Shown: in pieces, positions 49,825 through 58,695 of the stretch
Position numbering within the stretch: position 1 is the stretch's first letter
Layout of the letters: each line of letters begins with the position of its first letter
DNA from: SHXR01 sp046160305
GTDB taxonomy: Bacteria > Pseudomonadota > Gammaproteobacteria > Burkholderiales > SG8-39
Length of the DNA stretch: 64,000 bases
Assembly (NCBI GenBank): GCA_046160305.1
Contig: JBJXGX010000176.1
Span: 18,643-82,642 of the forward strand
Direction: 5' to 3'
The notes under the pieces: model-generated
The model's database searches: none
Seen by the model: the letters and a program-made list of their open reading frames with translations, nothing else
What the model was told of the DNA's origin: nothing
Translations under genes and position numbers: made by a program

Positions 49825-52059
49825 ATGCGTCGGACCGTCATCGCCTTATCCGTTTCTGCGTGCTTCAGCGGCGGGGCACATGCGCAAACATTGCAAGGCG
49901 ACCCGTTGTCGCTGCGGAGTCCAGTGATTGAAGCGGCCGTGCGTGCATTCCCCGCAGGCACGCGTGTTGTTCCCCGGCTCGTCAGCGATTTCAGGGTAGC
50001 AACGACCCTCGGACCCACGGTCGCGGTTATCGACACGGGGTTGAATATCAATCATGTCAACTTCGCGGGCCGTGTCGCGTCTGGGGCGCATGAAGTATTC
50101 GGACTGACGAGCGACGTCACCGACACGATGGGTCATGGCACCGCGGTTGCTTCGATTCTGTTGGGACAGCCGGGAGAGGTCACCAACGGACTCGATTCCC
50201 GCGTATTGCCCATTCGCGTGTTCAGCGGACCGACGGCATCCGACCAGAATGTTTCCGATGGTCTCCGCTATTCAATCGGTCGCGCATTGATCGTGAACAT
50301 GTCGCTCGCTGCGACGGGCCCGATTGCGCAAACGGCGATGGCGGAATCGGTGGCGGCCGGACAACTCCTTGTGGTTGCCGCTGGAAATCGATCGCAACTC
50401 AATCCGGATTGGCCCGCTCGATACGCGAAGGAAGATTGGGCAGGCGGCCGGATTATCGCCGTCGGTGCGGTCGATGCGAACAATGCGATTGCCAGCTTTT
50501 CGAATCGCGCCGGCGATACCAAGAATTCATTCATCGTGGCACTGGGCGTGGGTGTCATCGGAGCGTCCGCACTCAGTACGTCCGGTCTCGTATCCATGAG
50601 CGGGACGTCCGCGGCGGCGCCGATCGTTGCCGGTGCCGCTGCATCGATCTTGGCCCACTGGCCATACCTCTCGGCCGAGCAGATTTCAGGAATCCTGTTT
50701 TCATCCGCAACCGACCTGGGTGCACCCGGCGTAGACGAAATCTTCGGCTGGGGACTATTGAATTTGAGTCGTGCGCTGCAGCCGATCGGAACATCCAATA
50801 TTCCGCTCGCGTCGGGTGCATCCGTGCCGCTGAGTTCCGCTTCATTTTCACCGGGTGCGATCGCAGGCGCCGGTTTGCGCGCCGCATCGGCACGCGGGGA
50901 GCTGCGAAGCGTCGCGTTGGATTCCTATCGGCGGGCGTTTGAATACGATCTAGGCGCAGGAATCGCGGCAGCACCCCGGTTGTCATCTGACCAGATATTC
51001 GGCTCCGCCGACCGGCGCGTCGCATTCAACAGCGGAAGGACGACAAGCGGCGCGAAACTCCTCTACGGCGTGGATACAGCGAACACCAATGTCGTTCGCG
51101 GACAATTGTTCGACTACGAATCACGCGACCTCGCCCAGAGCGCGCTGTCCGGGCTCGCAATTGTTCAGCCGATTGTTCAGCCATATGGCCAAGCCGCCGA
51201 GTTGGCATTCGGGTTTGCCGGGATGGGTGCGACGTATTTCGGGCTCAGCACGCGCGACGGCCAAGATCCCAATCTATTCGACTCGCTCTCGATGGCATCG
51301 CCGATCTTCTCGCTCATTCCCGGCCATAGCCACCTTGGCGCAGGTTGGTCCACGATGGGTGGCGTTAAATTGAAGGCGGGCTTGGTCTCGTCGGCAGGGG
51401 CGTCTACCGCCCGCGCGCAGTTCGCTCCGTCCGGCGCCTCGCAACCGGCTGCAGACGCTTACGTCCTGGAAGCGGCGAACGTTGGTGAGCGAGGTGCCAT
51501 CGGCGCCACGGTCATGCAATTGCGCGAGCGCGCCGCCTATTTCAATTCGACGAGCGGCGATGCCTATCGGATCAGTGCCACGCCGACCACGACGGCGGTA
51601 ACGCTGTTCACGAACTATGAATTCGCTCCGGCATGGAGTCTGGCGGGACAATTCACCGTCGCTGATACGCCTGGATTTGCGAATACACCGGGGAGTCTCA
51701 TTGCCGGGGTCTCGGCGACCAACAGCCGGGCCTTCGCGCTTGGCTTGGCGCGGGCGAACCTGCACCAAAAGGGCGATCGAATCACGATCACCTATTCCCA
51801 GCCGCTGCGTGCTACGTCCGGTGTCATGGCGCTCGATTTGCCGACCGGCGTGGACAGCCATGGGGAAGTCGTACGAACGAGCCGCGCGATACCACTCAAC
51901 CCTGCGGGCCGCGAACGCGTGACGGAGTTCAACTATTCCCGTCCGCTTGGTAGAGGCGGGGTGCTCGGGATATCAGTGATCCATCGGGCGGAGCCAAGTC
52001 ATGACGCCGCTGCCCCCAACGAAAGGGTCATCGCGCTTCGGTACGCAGCGTCGTACTGA
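49825..52059 (+). CDS. Subtilisin-like (S8) secreted protease with beta-rich C-terminus
   Basis: 744-residue secreted protease. A signal peptide (VIALSVSACFSGGAHAQ) starts at ATG 49825. The S8 triad is Asp in VAVIDTGLNINH, His in DTMGHGTAVASILL and Ser in SMSGTSAAAPIVAGAAA, with the oxyanion Asn region VVAAGN. The protease domain covers about residues 75-330. The remaining 400 residues are Ser/Thr/Gly-rich with alternating hydrophobic strands and end in an aromatic residue (RVIALRYAASY), like a beta-barrel or autotransporter-type domain. The C-terminal part was not assigned to a named family. It is monocistronic. Confidence 0.88.
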   Translation: MRRTVIALSVSACFSGGAHAQTLQGDPLSLRSPVIEAAVRAFPAGTRVVPRLVSDFRVATTLGPTVAVIDTGLNINHVNFAGRVASGAHEVFGLTSDVTDTMGHGTAVASILLGQPGEVTNGLDSRVLPIRVFSGPTASDQNVSDGLRYSIGRALIVNMSLAATGPIAQTAMAESVAAGQLLVVAAGNRSQLNPDWPARYAKEDWAGGRIIAVGAVDANNAIASFSNRAGDTKNSFIVALGVGVIGASALSTSGLVSMSGTSAAAPIVAGAAASILAHWPYLSAEQISGILFSSATDLGAPGVDEIFGWGLLNLSRALQPIGTSNIPLASGASVPLSSASFSPGAIAGAGLRAASARGELRSVALDSYRRAFEYDLGAGIAAAPRLSSDQIFGSADRRVAFNSGRTTSGAKLLYGVDTANTNVVRGQLFDYESRDLAQSALSGLAIVQPIVQPYGQAAELAFGFAGMGATYFGLSTRDGQDPNLFDSLSMASPIFSLIPGHSHLGAGWSTMGGVKLKAGLVSSAGASTARAQFAPSGASQPAADAYVLEAANVGERGAIGATVMQLRERAAYFNSTSGDAYRISATPTTTAVTLFTNYEFAPAWSLAGQFTVADTPGFANTPGSLIAGVSATNSRAFALGLARANLHQKGDRITITYSQPLRATSGVMALDLPTGVDSHGEVVRTSRAIPLNPAGRERVTEFNYSRPLGRGGVLGISVIHRAEPSHDAAAPNERVIALRYAASY

Positions 52060-52253
52060 TTCGTTCGGTGCGCTGACAGCATTCGTCTCGAAAACGAGCA
52101 CCGTTTGGCAATCTTGACACGACCTGGATCGCGGTCGGCGAGGTGAACTTCTATCATGACGACGGGCGGTGGCCGGGGACTGGTCCTCTCTGGCGGCCGC
52201 CCTTTGTTTTATCGAGGTGGATAAGGCGCGATCTGCAAGCCGGGCCCAGAATG

Positions 52254-52279
52254 AAAAACGGCGGCTCGATGAGCCGCCG
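52254..52279 (-). terminator. Rho-independent terminator after the OmpR-type regulator
   Basis: A perfect 9-bp stem CGGCGGCTC / GAGCCGCCG with a 3-nt loop (52259-52279), followed on the minus strand by a run of five T (52254-52258). It lies 26 bp beyond the regulator stop codon and ends the HPt-regulator transcript. Confidence 0.9.
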
Positions 52280-52305
52280 CTTCTACGACGAGAACGACGT
52301 TGCGT

Positions 52306-53049
52306 TTAGGAAGTCGCCACCGGCGCCGCGACGATAAGAGCCGCTGACTCGTTCTGCTCTTCTTTCTGGATCTGCTCCAGTCGATATCCGTGCTGGTAGA
52401 TCGCAACCAGCCGCCAGCCATTTTCCGGAACGAGGCCAAGCTTCGATCGGAGCCGGCTCACATGGGTATCTACCGTTCTTGTGTTCAGGTTCGGGCTACG
52501 ACCCCATACGTTTTCAAGGATGTGCCCGCGTGAAAGCAACCTGCCAAGATTGCGGAACAGAAATACCGCGAGGTCGAAATCCTTTTGCGTGAGTTCGACC
52601 TGCTGTCCATGTCGATGGACGGTGCGGGACTCCACATTGACGCGAAACTCGCCGATTTCGAATACGTCGTCGGCGGGTTTTTCGTTGCGGCTTCGGCGCA
52701 GCACGGCGTGAATGCGCGCGAGGAGTTCCATTTTGCGGAGAGGCTTGACGATGTAATCGTCGGCGCCCGCTTTCAGCATCGCGGCGATGTCTTCTTCCCG
52801 ATCGCGCGCGGTGGTGAATATGACTGGCGTCGCATCGCGCACGTTCTGTCGGATCCACTGGAGAACTTCTGCTCCGGAAATATCCGGGAGTTCCCAGTCG
52901 AGCAGGAATACATCAAAACTTTCACGGGTTAGCGCACGGGTAAGCTCTTTGCCGAATGTGAAGACGTGGCAATTGAACCCGGAATTGTTCAGCCAAAGCG
53001 TGACGAGATCAATCTGTGCGGGATCGTCTTCGAGAAGTGCGACTCTCAT
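52306..53049 (-). CDS. OmpR-family response regulator
   Basis: 247-residue DNA-binding regulator. The receiver domain (about 1-120) has the acidic pair in LLEDDPAQ, phospho-acceptor Asp in FDVFLLDWELPDISG and the conserved Lys in DDYIVKPLRK. The winged-helix domain (about 130-230) has VELTQKDFDLAVFLFRN and NTRTVDTHVSRLRSKLGL. The ATG overlaps the HPt stop as ATGA (53046-53049). The output gene of a phosphorelay fed by the HPt and the CHASE2 hybrid kinase upstream; its target promoters are unknown. A strong terminator follows. Confidence 0.95.
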   Translation of the reverse strand: MRVALLEDDPAQIDLVTLWLNNSGFNCHVFTFGKELTRALTRESFDVFLLDWELPDISGAEVLQWIRQNVRDATPVIFTTARDREEDIAAMLKAGADDYIVKPLRKMELLARIHAVLRRSRNEKPADDVFEIGEFRVNVESRTVHRHGQQVELTQKDFDLAVFLFRNLGRLLSRGHILENVWGRSPNLNTRTVDTHVSRLRSKLGLVPENGWRLVAIYQHGYRLEQIQKEEQNESAALIVAAPVATS

Positions 53050-53351
53050 ACGTACTCCACTTGGATGGCCTTCAAATAGGCCTGGAATGCATTGACCGCA
53101 GTGAGCGCGGTTTTCGTGTCCCCTGCTTTGGCGGCGGCCTCGATGACCGCGCCCAAGCGCGTGATTTCGGCAAAACCGTAGCCGCCTCCCACGCCTCTTA
53201 GACTGTGGCCAATCTTGCGAGTCGTGTCGAGGTCAGATTGCGCAATTGCCTTTGCAAGGACATCTGCGTCGCGGCGGCAATTGGCGAGAAAGCGCGGCAC
53301 GAGCGTGGAGAGTTCCCGATCAACGCGAACTCGAATCGAGGCGCTCATCAT
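53046..53351 (-). CDS. HPt phosphotransfer protein
   Basis: 101-residue stand-alone histidine phosphotransfer domain. The phospho-His lies in RKIGHSLRGVGGGYGFAEI, the classical H-S-L-x-G-x-G-x-x-x-G pattern. Four helices are predicted from LVPRFLANCRRDADVLAKAI through ALTAVNAFQAYLKAI. It overlaps the response regulator gene by 4 bp and lies 164 bp downstream of the hybrid kinase gene, so it should carry phosphate from the kinase's receiver to the OmpR-type regulator. The start may be at either of two adjacent ATG codons. Confidence 0.93.
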   Translation of the reverse strand: MMSASIRVRVDRELSTLVPRFLANCRRDADVLAKAIAQSDLDTTRKIGHSLRGVGGGYGFAEITRLGAVIEAAAKAGDTKTALTAVNAFQAYLKAIQVEYV

Positions 53352-53515
53352 GAGTGAATTGGGCCGTTAGGGTTTCGCAAATAAAATAAGGGAGGGCCAA
53401 CTTGCGTGGGTCGCATCCCGCAGCGTCGAACTATTTTCGGATGCCATGGCACACCGGCTGGCGGACGTCTATCTAAACTGTGATGAACTGCGGGAGATGT
53501 CCATTGACTCTATCA

Positions 53516-55984
53516 CTAGCGTTGCGGGAGAACTTCGCGCCGAGCGTCTGAAGAGGCGCGATGCGCGGCCTGCCGCTCGAGAACGGGCGCGATCGCCTGC
53601 TGCAGGCTATCGACCGAGACCGGCTTGGTAAGAACCGCATCACACCCGGCCAGAATCGCCCTGGCGACTTCAATGCCCTCCTGGTGCGCAGTCAGGCCAA
53701 GAATTGTTCCGGTGTAGCCGCGTGCCCGAAGGACGTGTACGGCTTCGTATCCGTTCATGACGGGCATTTCCATGTCCATCAGGACAATGTCGAAATGATC
53801 GCTGACGGTGGTTTCGACTGCCGCCAACCCATTCTCGACGCAGTGCACCTGGAGCCCAAGATTGCGCAGGAGCAGGGCCACGAGATTTCGGAGATCCTCG
53901 TTATCGTCGGCGAGGAGAACGTGCCCGGACAATCGGCCGCGCGAAACGACGGCGGGCGCGACGCTCTCGGAGGACGCTTGACGCGAAGCAGCCTCGGTGG
54001 GCACGCGGACCCGAAACGTGGCGCCGTGCCCAACTTGCGATTCGACCGTAATTTCGCCGCTCATCAACTCGACGAGTTTGCGCGATATCGCCAGCCCAAG
54101 ACCCGTGCCGCCAAATCGGCGCCCGACGGTGAGATCGGCTTGCTTGAACGGTTGCCAGATCCGGTCCATTGCCTCACGGGGGATGCCGGGGCCCGAATCG
54201 CGGACTTCGATTTCCAGTGCGGCAACGTGCCACGATACGGAGAGTTCGACCGAACCGCGCGAAGTGAACTTTACCGCGTTACCAAGGAGATTGAGCAGTA
54301 CCTGCCGGAGTCGAAAGGAATCAAGCATCAGCGCTTCCGGCAAGGGTGTGCGGCGCACATAACGCAGATCGATCTTCTTGTCCGCGGCGAGCCCGCGCAT
54401 CGTGGCAAGGACATCGCGAAAGATGGGCTCCGGTTCCTCGGCCTGCCTTGTAATCGCAAGCTGGCCGGCCTCCAATTTTGCGAGATCGAGGTTGTTATTG
54501 ATGAGCGCCAGCAAATGCTCGCAATTGCGGGCGATGATTGCGCTATTTCCAACGCGTTGCTCTTTGCCAAGCTCATCGGTGAATTGATTGATCTTGTTGA
54601 AGCCCATGATCGCGGTGAGCGGGGTGCGCAGTTCGTGGGTCAGATGATTCAAGAACTGCGTCTTGAGCCGCGTGGACTCCTCCGTTGCCACGCGCTCATC
54701 GTCGCGGTGGCGCCGAACTTCCGCGGCGGCGTGTTTCATCCAGGCGACTACCAGGGCGCTTGCGAGGATCCCTGTGGCGAGTGCGAAGGGCCAAAATACG
54801 CGTACATCGGCGAAAGAGGCAATGAGACCCGCGGCAGCCGGTATCGCGACCGTCGCACCTATTCCGACGGCGACAACATCGAATGACGCGCCGCTCTTCC
54901 TCGTCAGCAACCAGAATCCCGGCAGCAGCGCGAGGATGAGCACGGCGCCGTCGAGGAGTATCGAATTCGGTTGCAATAGATTTCCGGTCGACAGCTGCGC
55001 ATACCCGACGGCAGCAAACTTCACGCTCGATATCTTCCCGCCAAGCGTGGTGATGGGAGGGGAGGCGTCCTGATTCAGGCTCCCGATGAACACCACGCGA
55101 TTGCGTAGTGCGTCATCCAGAGCCTCGTCAGGCCTGCCGCTCCCGGCCGATGCGGCGAGCCGTCCATAGGGCAGCACCGGAATTTCGTCGATGTTCCGCG
55201 GGAAAATCGGCTCGACTTCACCGTGCTCATTCGCATTCCAGGATCGCACGCCAACGCCCACCCGCGTCCCCGAGAAGTTGATCTGCGGCCGCAAACGGTC
55301 CGCGGCCATAAGCGCCGCCAACGGCATCGATGGCAGGACCGCGCCATGCGCCGCGTGTAGTAGTGGAAGGCGTCGTGTAATGCCATCCTTGTCAGGTTCG
55401 GCATTGATGACCCCGACGAGTGCTTTCCCCGGACGGATAAGACGCGGCGACGGCAGCCTGATGTCGGCCCACTCCCGATGGGGTGGAAGGTCTGCGCCCT
55501 GCTTGAATCCAGCGATCGCCACACTCGCAAGAGCGCTGCGATCGTGACCGGCCGCACTCGGATGCAACGGCATTCCGACTGCGGCGAATACGACGTTGGA
55601 ATCGACTATTGCGGAGAGCTTCTCATCAGCCGGGTCGGGGTCGAACGAGGCCACGTCATAGACGATGGCGCGTGCCCCCGCACGGTTCAGATAGGCGTGG
55701 GTCGCTGCCAGTGATTCCCGGAACAATTCCGTATCGTGTCGGAAGGATTCGCGCGGCGATCCTGCACGTTCTGCTCCCAGGTCGACGACGACGACGCCGT
55801 TCCAATCGGCTGCGCCGCCCATCAGATAGAGCACGCGATCCTCGATCCGCTTGCTCGCGGCGCTCAGTCCGGGAATCTGCAGGACCACACCGGCCGAAAA
55901 CACCCCGAGCCCGACCATGATGGCAAGGCGGGTAACAATTGAGGGGATCGCTTTAGTGCTCGACAAGAAAGGGCCTTCTTTCAC
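53516..55984 (-). CDS. CHASE2 hybrid histidine kinase
   Basis: 822-residue sensor kinase starting at GTG 55984 (a later ATG in the first TM is possible). Layout: TM about 15-40, periplasmic CHASE2 domain about 45-335 (VVVVDLGAERAGSPRESF, LNRAGARAIVYDVASFDPDP), three TM helices about 342-415, a HisKA domain with phospho-His in FLNHLTHELRTPL (H450), HATPase_c with DSGPGIP and GGTGLGLAIS, and a receiver (about 690-810) with Asp in IVLMDMEMPVMNG. The signal sensed by CHASE2 is unknown. HPt and regulator genes follow on the same strand. Confidence 0.94.
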   Translation of the reverse strand: MKEGPFLSSTKAIPSIVTRLAIMVGLGVFSAGVVLQIPGLSAASKRIEDRVLYLMGGAADWNGVVVVDLGAERAGSPRESFRHDTELFRESLAATHAYLNRAGARAIVYDVASFDPDPADEKLSAIVDSNVVFAAVGMPLHPSAAGHDRSALASVAIAGFKQGADLPPHREWADIRLPSPRLIRPGKALVGVINAEPDKDGITRRLPLLHAAHGAVLPSMPLAALMAADRLRPQINFSGTRVGVGVRSWNANEHGEVEPIFPRNIDEIPVLPYGRLAASAGSGRPDEALDDALRNRVVFIGSLNQDASPPITTLGGKISSVKFAAVGYAQLSTGNLLQPNSILLDGAVLILALLPGFWLLTRKSGASFDVVAVGIGATVAIPAAAGLIASFADVRVFWPFALATGILASALVVAWMKHAAAEVRRHRDDERVATEESTRLKTQFLNHLTHELRTPLTAIMGFNKINQFTDELGKEQRVGNSAIIARNCEHLLALINNNLDLAKLEAGQLAITRQAEEPEPIFRDVLATMRGLAADKKIDLRYVRRTPLPEALMLDSFRLRQVLLNLLGNAVKFTSRGSVELSVSWHVAALEIEVRDSGPGIPREAMDRIWQPFKQADLTVGRRFGGTGLGLAISRKLVELMSGEITVESQVGHGATFRVRVPTEAASRQASSESVAPAVVSRGRLSGHVLLADDNEDLRNLVALLLRNLGLQVHCVENGLAAVETTVSDHFDIVLMDMEMPVMNGYEAVHVLRARGYTGTILGLTAHQEGIEVARAILAGCDAVLTKPVSVDSLQQAIAPVLERQAAHRASSDARREVLPQR

Positions 55985-56225
55985 ATTCTTAAAGTAAATT
56001 CTAGACTGTCCTCCTTACTAATTGGGCGTTCAGGGCAATTCATCTGCATAAACTTTGCCGGAATACCGATGGGAGGCAGAATTTGGCAGATGAGGCTGCT
56101 TTTCGAGCCGGCCCCTCTCATGCCGCTGAGGCCGGGCGCGGCACCTGCGGTAATCCGGGCAACCGTGCGAAATGTCTTGTACGCTCTCGTTCTTGATCGC
56201 CGCAATCGTACGGAGGGACTTGCCA

Positions 56226-56783
56226 ATGAGCACCGCACCAATCCTGAGGGGTTCAACCGTTCCGGTCCAAGGCCTGCACCACACTGCCTATCGTTGCCGT
56301 GACGCAGAGGAAACACGTCATTTCTACGAGGATGTGCTGGGATTGCCGCTGGTGCATGTCATCAAGGCCGACAGCGTGCCGAGCACCGGCGAGAACCATC
56401 CGTACGTGCATCTTTTTTTCGCGTTTCAGGATGGATCGTGCATCGCATTCTTCGATCTGGGAGATGATCAGGCGGCCGTGCCTTCATCGAATACGCCCAA
56501 GTGGGTCACGCACATCGCGTTTCGCGTTGAATCCCTGGATGAGCTCGAGCGTGCCAGGACGCGATTGCAAGCTGCCGGCGTCGACGTGTTAGGCATGATC
56601 GATCATCACTTCGTTCAATCCATTTACTTCTTTGATCCGAACGGCGTGCGGCTCGAATTGACTTGCGAAGTCGGTTCCAAGGACTACATGTCCGGTAAGC
56701 GCAAGAGCGCGCATGCTGAACTGGCGGCGTGGGCTGAGGAGAAGGCGAGAATCCGAGCGGCCCGCGGCGTGGCTGTCTCGTAG
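56226..56783 (+). CDS. VOC (glyoxalase/bleomycin-resistance-like) family protein
   Basis: 185-residue vicinal-oxygen-chelate fold protein. It has paired beta-alpha-beta-beta-beta modules with potential metal ligands in VQGLHHTAYRCRDAEETRHFYEDVLGL (His) and VTHIAFRVESLDELERA plus FFDPNGVRLELTCEV (His, Glu). Members include extradiol dioxygenases, glyoxalases and epimerases; which activity applies is not clear. The ATG at 56226 follows a GGAGG. It starts a plus-strand run of four genes and is divergent from the CHASE2 kinase, with a 241-bp control region between. Confidence 0.88.
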   Translation: MSTAPILRGSTVPVQGLHHTAYRCRDAEETRHFYEDVLGLPLVHVIKADSVPSTGENHPYVHLFFAFQDGSCIAFFDLGDDQAAVPSSNTPKWVTHIAFRVESLDELERARTRLQAAGVDVLGMIDHHFVQSIYFFDPNGVRLELTCEVGSKDYMSGKRKSAHAELAAWAEEKARIRAARGVAVS

Positions 56784-56802
56784 CCGCCGATACGATCCGG
56801 GC

Positions 56803-56833
56803 CCCAAAGGCACCGGCCGACGCTGCCTTTGGG
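56803..56833. repeat. Inverted repeat between VOC and PanE-like genes
   Basis: Perfect 10-bp arms CCCAAAGGCA and TGCCTTTGGG separated by 11 nt. It lies 20 bp after the VOC stop and 13 bp before the next ATG. No T-run follows, so it is more likely an mRNA stability or attenuation hairpin than a terminator. Confidence 0.7.
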
Positions 56834-56845
56834 ACGTGAAATCAA

Positions 56846-57811
56846 ATGAAAATCGCGATTGTCGGCGCTGGCGCCATTGGCGGGTTGCTCGCCGGCTGTC
56901 TTGCTGATTCGGGTCATGACGTGTCATTGGTCGCCCGCGGAATCCATCTCGAGGCGTTGCAGACCAATGGGCTGAGATTGCGCTGGCTGGGGCAGTCTGA
57001 ACGGACATACCGCCTCCCGGCGGTTGCCGAGCCGGCGCGTCTTGGACCGCAAGACGCCGTGTTCATCGCGCTCAAGGCCTACGCGATCGGCGACATGCTT
57101 CCCCGCATCGTCCCGCTCATGACCGAAGAGACCGTCGTCGTCCCCGCCATCAACGGATTGCCGTGGTGGTACTTCCAGCGGGTTGGCGGTCCGCGCGAAG
57201 GCCAGCGCATTGAATGCCTTGATCCGGACGGGAGCATGATTCGCGCGCTCGATCCGAACAACATCATCGGATGCGTTGTGCATGCCGCGGGCGAGGTGGT
57301 CGCGCCTGGCATCGTCGAGCATACGAGCAGCCGGCTTTTTATCCTGGGCGAGTTGGACGGCGCCATGACCGCGCGTCTCGATGCGATTGGCAGTGCGATG
57401 CGCGATGGCGGCTTGGAACCGAAGCTTACCCATCGCATCCGCAACGAAATCTGGATGAAGCTCATCGGTAACTTGTCGTACAACCCGCTCGCCGCGCTGA
57501 CCCTCTCGCGGATGAACGAAATCAATCAGAATGAAGACCTGCTCGAGACCATTCGAATTCTGATGGGCGAAGCGATGGCAGTGTCCGAGGCCTACGGGGA
57601 AGCGGTCACTTTGTCGATCGAAGGCCGCATCGCGATTGCAAAGACGATCGGCAATTCGAAGATCTCGATGCATCAGGACCTCGAGCGCGGGCGACCGATG
57701 GAGATCGATGCAATTATCGGATCGGTGGCCGAACTCGCAAAGAAGGCGCATCTGTCGACGCCGATGATCGATGCATTCCATGCGCTCATCAAAGCGCGCG
57801 CCCGGCATTGA
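56846..57811 (+). CDS. 2-dehydropantoate 2-reductase family (PanE/ApbA) protein
   Basis: 321-residue NADPH-dependent ketoacid reductase family member. The Rossmann loop is MKIAIVGAGAIGGLLAGCLA; PAINGLPWWYF is the central substrate loop; the catalytic lysine is expected in RNEIWMKLIGNLSYNPLAALT; and SMHQDLERGRPMEIDAI is the C-terminal signature. Genuine PanE makes pantoate for CoA, but this copy sits among a VOC protein, an amidohydrolase and an MFS gene, so a catabolic 2-oxoacid reductase is as likely. Confidence 0.9.
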   Translation: MKIAIVGAGAIGGLLAGCLADSGHDVSLVARGIHLEALQTNGLRLRWLGQSERTYRLPAVAEPARLGPQDAVFIALKAYAIGDMLPRIVPLMTEETVVVPAINGLPWWYFQRVGGPREGQRIECLDPDGSMIRALDPNNIIGCVVHAAGEVVAPGIVEHTSSRLFILGELDGAMTARLDAIGSAMRDGGLEPKLTHRIRNEIWMKLIGNLSYNPLAALTLSRMNEINQNEDLLETIRILMGEAMAVSEAYGEAVTLSIEGRIAIAKTIGNSKISMHQDLERGRPMEIDAIIGSVAELAKKAHLSTPMIDAFHALIKARARH

Positions 57812-57862
57812 AGCACCGGGACCGATACTTCCAGCATCCCTCCAACACTTGGGAGCAATGGT

Positions 57863-58693
57863 ATGACACCGCTCATCATCGTCGTTGCCGCAGCTTTGTC
57901 ATTCCCGACCGCGGTGATCGCAGAGGAGCTGCCGATCTTTGATGCGCATGTCCACTATAGTCACGATGCACGCGAGGCGCTGCCGACCCATGAGGCTATC
58001 GCGATCCTGCGGCGCGCGGGCGTACGACGCGCGCTGGTTTCCAGCTCCGATGATGAGGGAACCCAACGCCTTCTCAACGCCGCGCCTGATCTGATCATTC
58101 CGGAGTTGCGACCCTATCGCACGCGGAGCGACGTCGGCGCATGGGTTCATGAGAACGACATCATTCGCTATCTGGAAGAGCGGCTCGCCAAGTACCAGTA
58201 CGTCGCGATCGGTGAATTCCATCTTTACGGCGCGGACGCGGATCTGCCGGTGCCGCGCCGCATGGTCGAGCTGGCAAAGAAGTACGGGCTGATGCTCCAC
58301 GCGCATTCTGACGTCGATGCGATCGAGCGATTGTTCAAGCAAGATCCCAATGCGCGCATCCTCTGGGCGCATTCGGGCTTCACTGATCCCGTGCATGTAC
58401 GCGAAATGCTGCGCAAGCACAAGAATCTTTGGGCCGATCTCGCCTTTCGAACAGATCATGCGCCCGGCGGCAAGCTCGCCCCCGAGTGGCGCGAAGCGTT
58501 CCTCGAGTTTCCCGACCGCTTCATGGTGGGCAGTGACACGTATATCGCCGAACGCTGGCATTTCGTGCCCGAACACGCAACGACGGCCCGCCGTTGGTTG
58601 TCGGAGCTGCCCCGCGATGTTGCCGAGCGCATCGGCTGGAAAAACGGCGAAGACGTGTTGGGTGGCGCATTCGCCAAACGCCGCAGCGAATAG
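57863..58693 (+). CDS. Secreted amidohydrolase-family protein
   Basis: 276-residue TIM-barrel protein with an N-terminal signal peptide (IIVVAAALSFPTAVIAEE). The metal-binding start is FDAHVHYSHDAREALP; later elements are MLHAHSDVDAIERL, ILWAHSGFTD and MVGSDTYIAERWHFV with the late conserved Asp. A periplasmic location is unusual for this family. It lies between the PanE-like and MFS genes; the MFS start follows its TAG by 2 bp. The substrate is unknown. Confidence 0.86.
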   Translation: MTPLIIVVAAALSFPTAVIAEELPIFDAHVHYSHDAREALPTHEAIAILRRAGVRRALVSSSDDEGTQRLLNAAPDLIIPELRPYRTRSDVGAWVHENDIIRYLEERLAKYQYVAIGEFHLYGADADLPVPRRMVELAKKYGLMLHAHSDVDAIERLFKQDPNARILWAHSGFTDPVHVREMLRKHKNLWADLAFRTDHAPGGKLAPEWREAFLEFPDRFMVGSDTYIAERWHFVPEHATTARRWLSELPRDVAERIGWKNGEDVLGGAFAKRRSE

Positions 58694-58695
58694 GC

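Noticed and set aside
56803..56833. Rho-independent terminator
   Set aside because: The stem is perfect but no T-run follows on either strand and the next gene starts 13 bp later.
56846..57811. Assignment as panE of pantothenate synthesis
   Set aside because: Family membership is clear, but the neighbours are catabolic and no pan genes are present, so no gene symbol was given.
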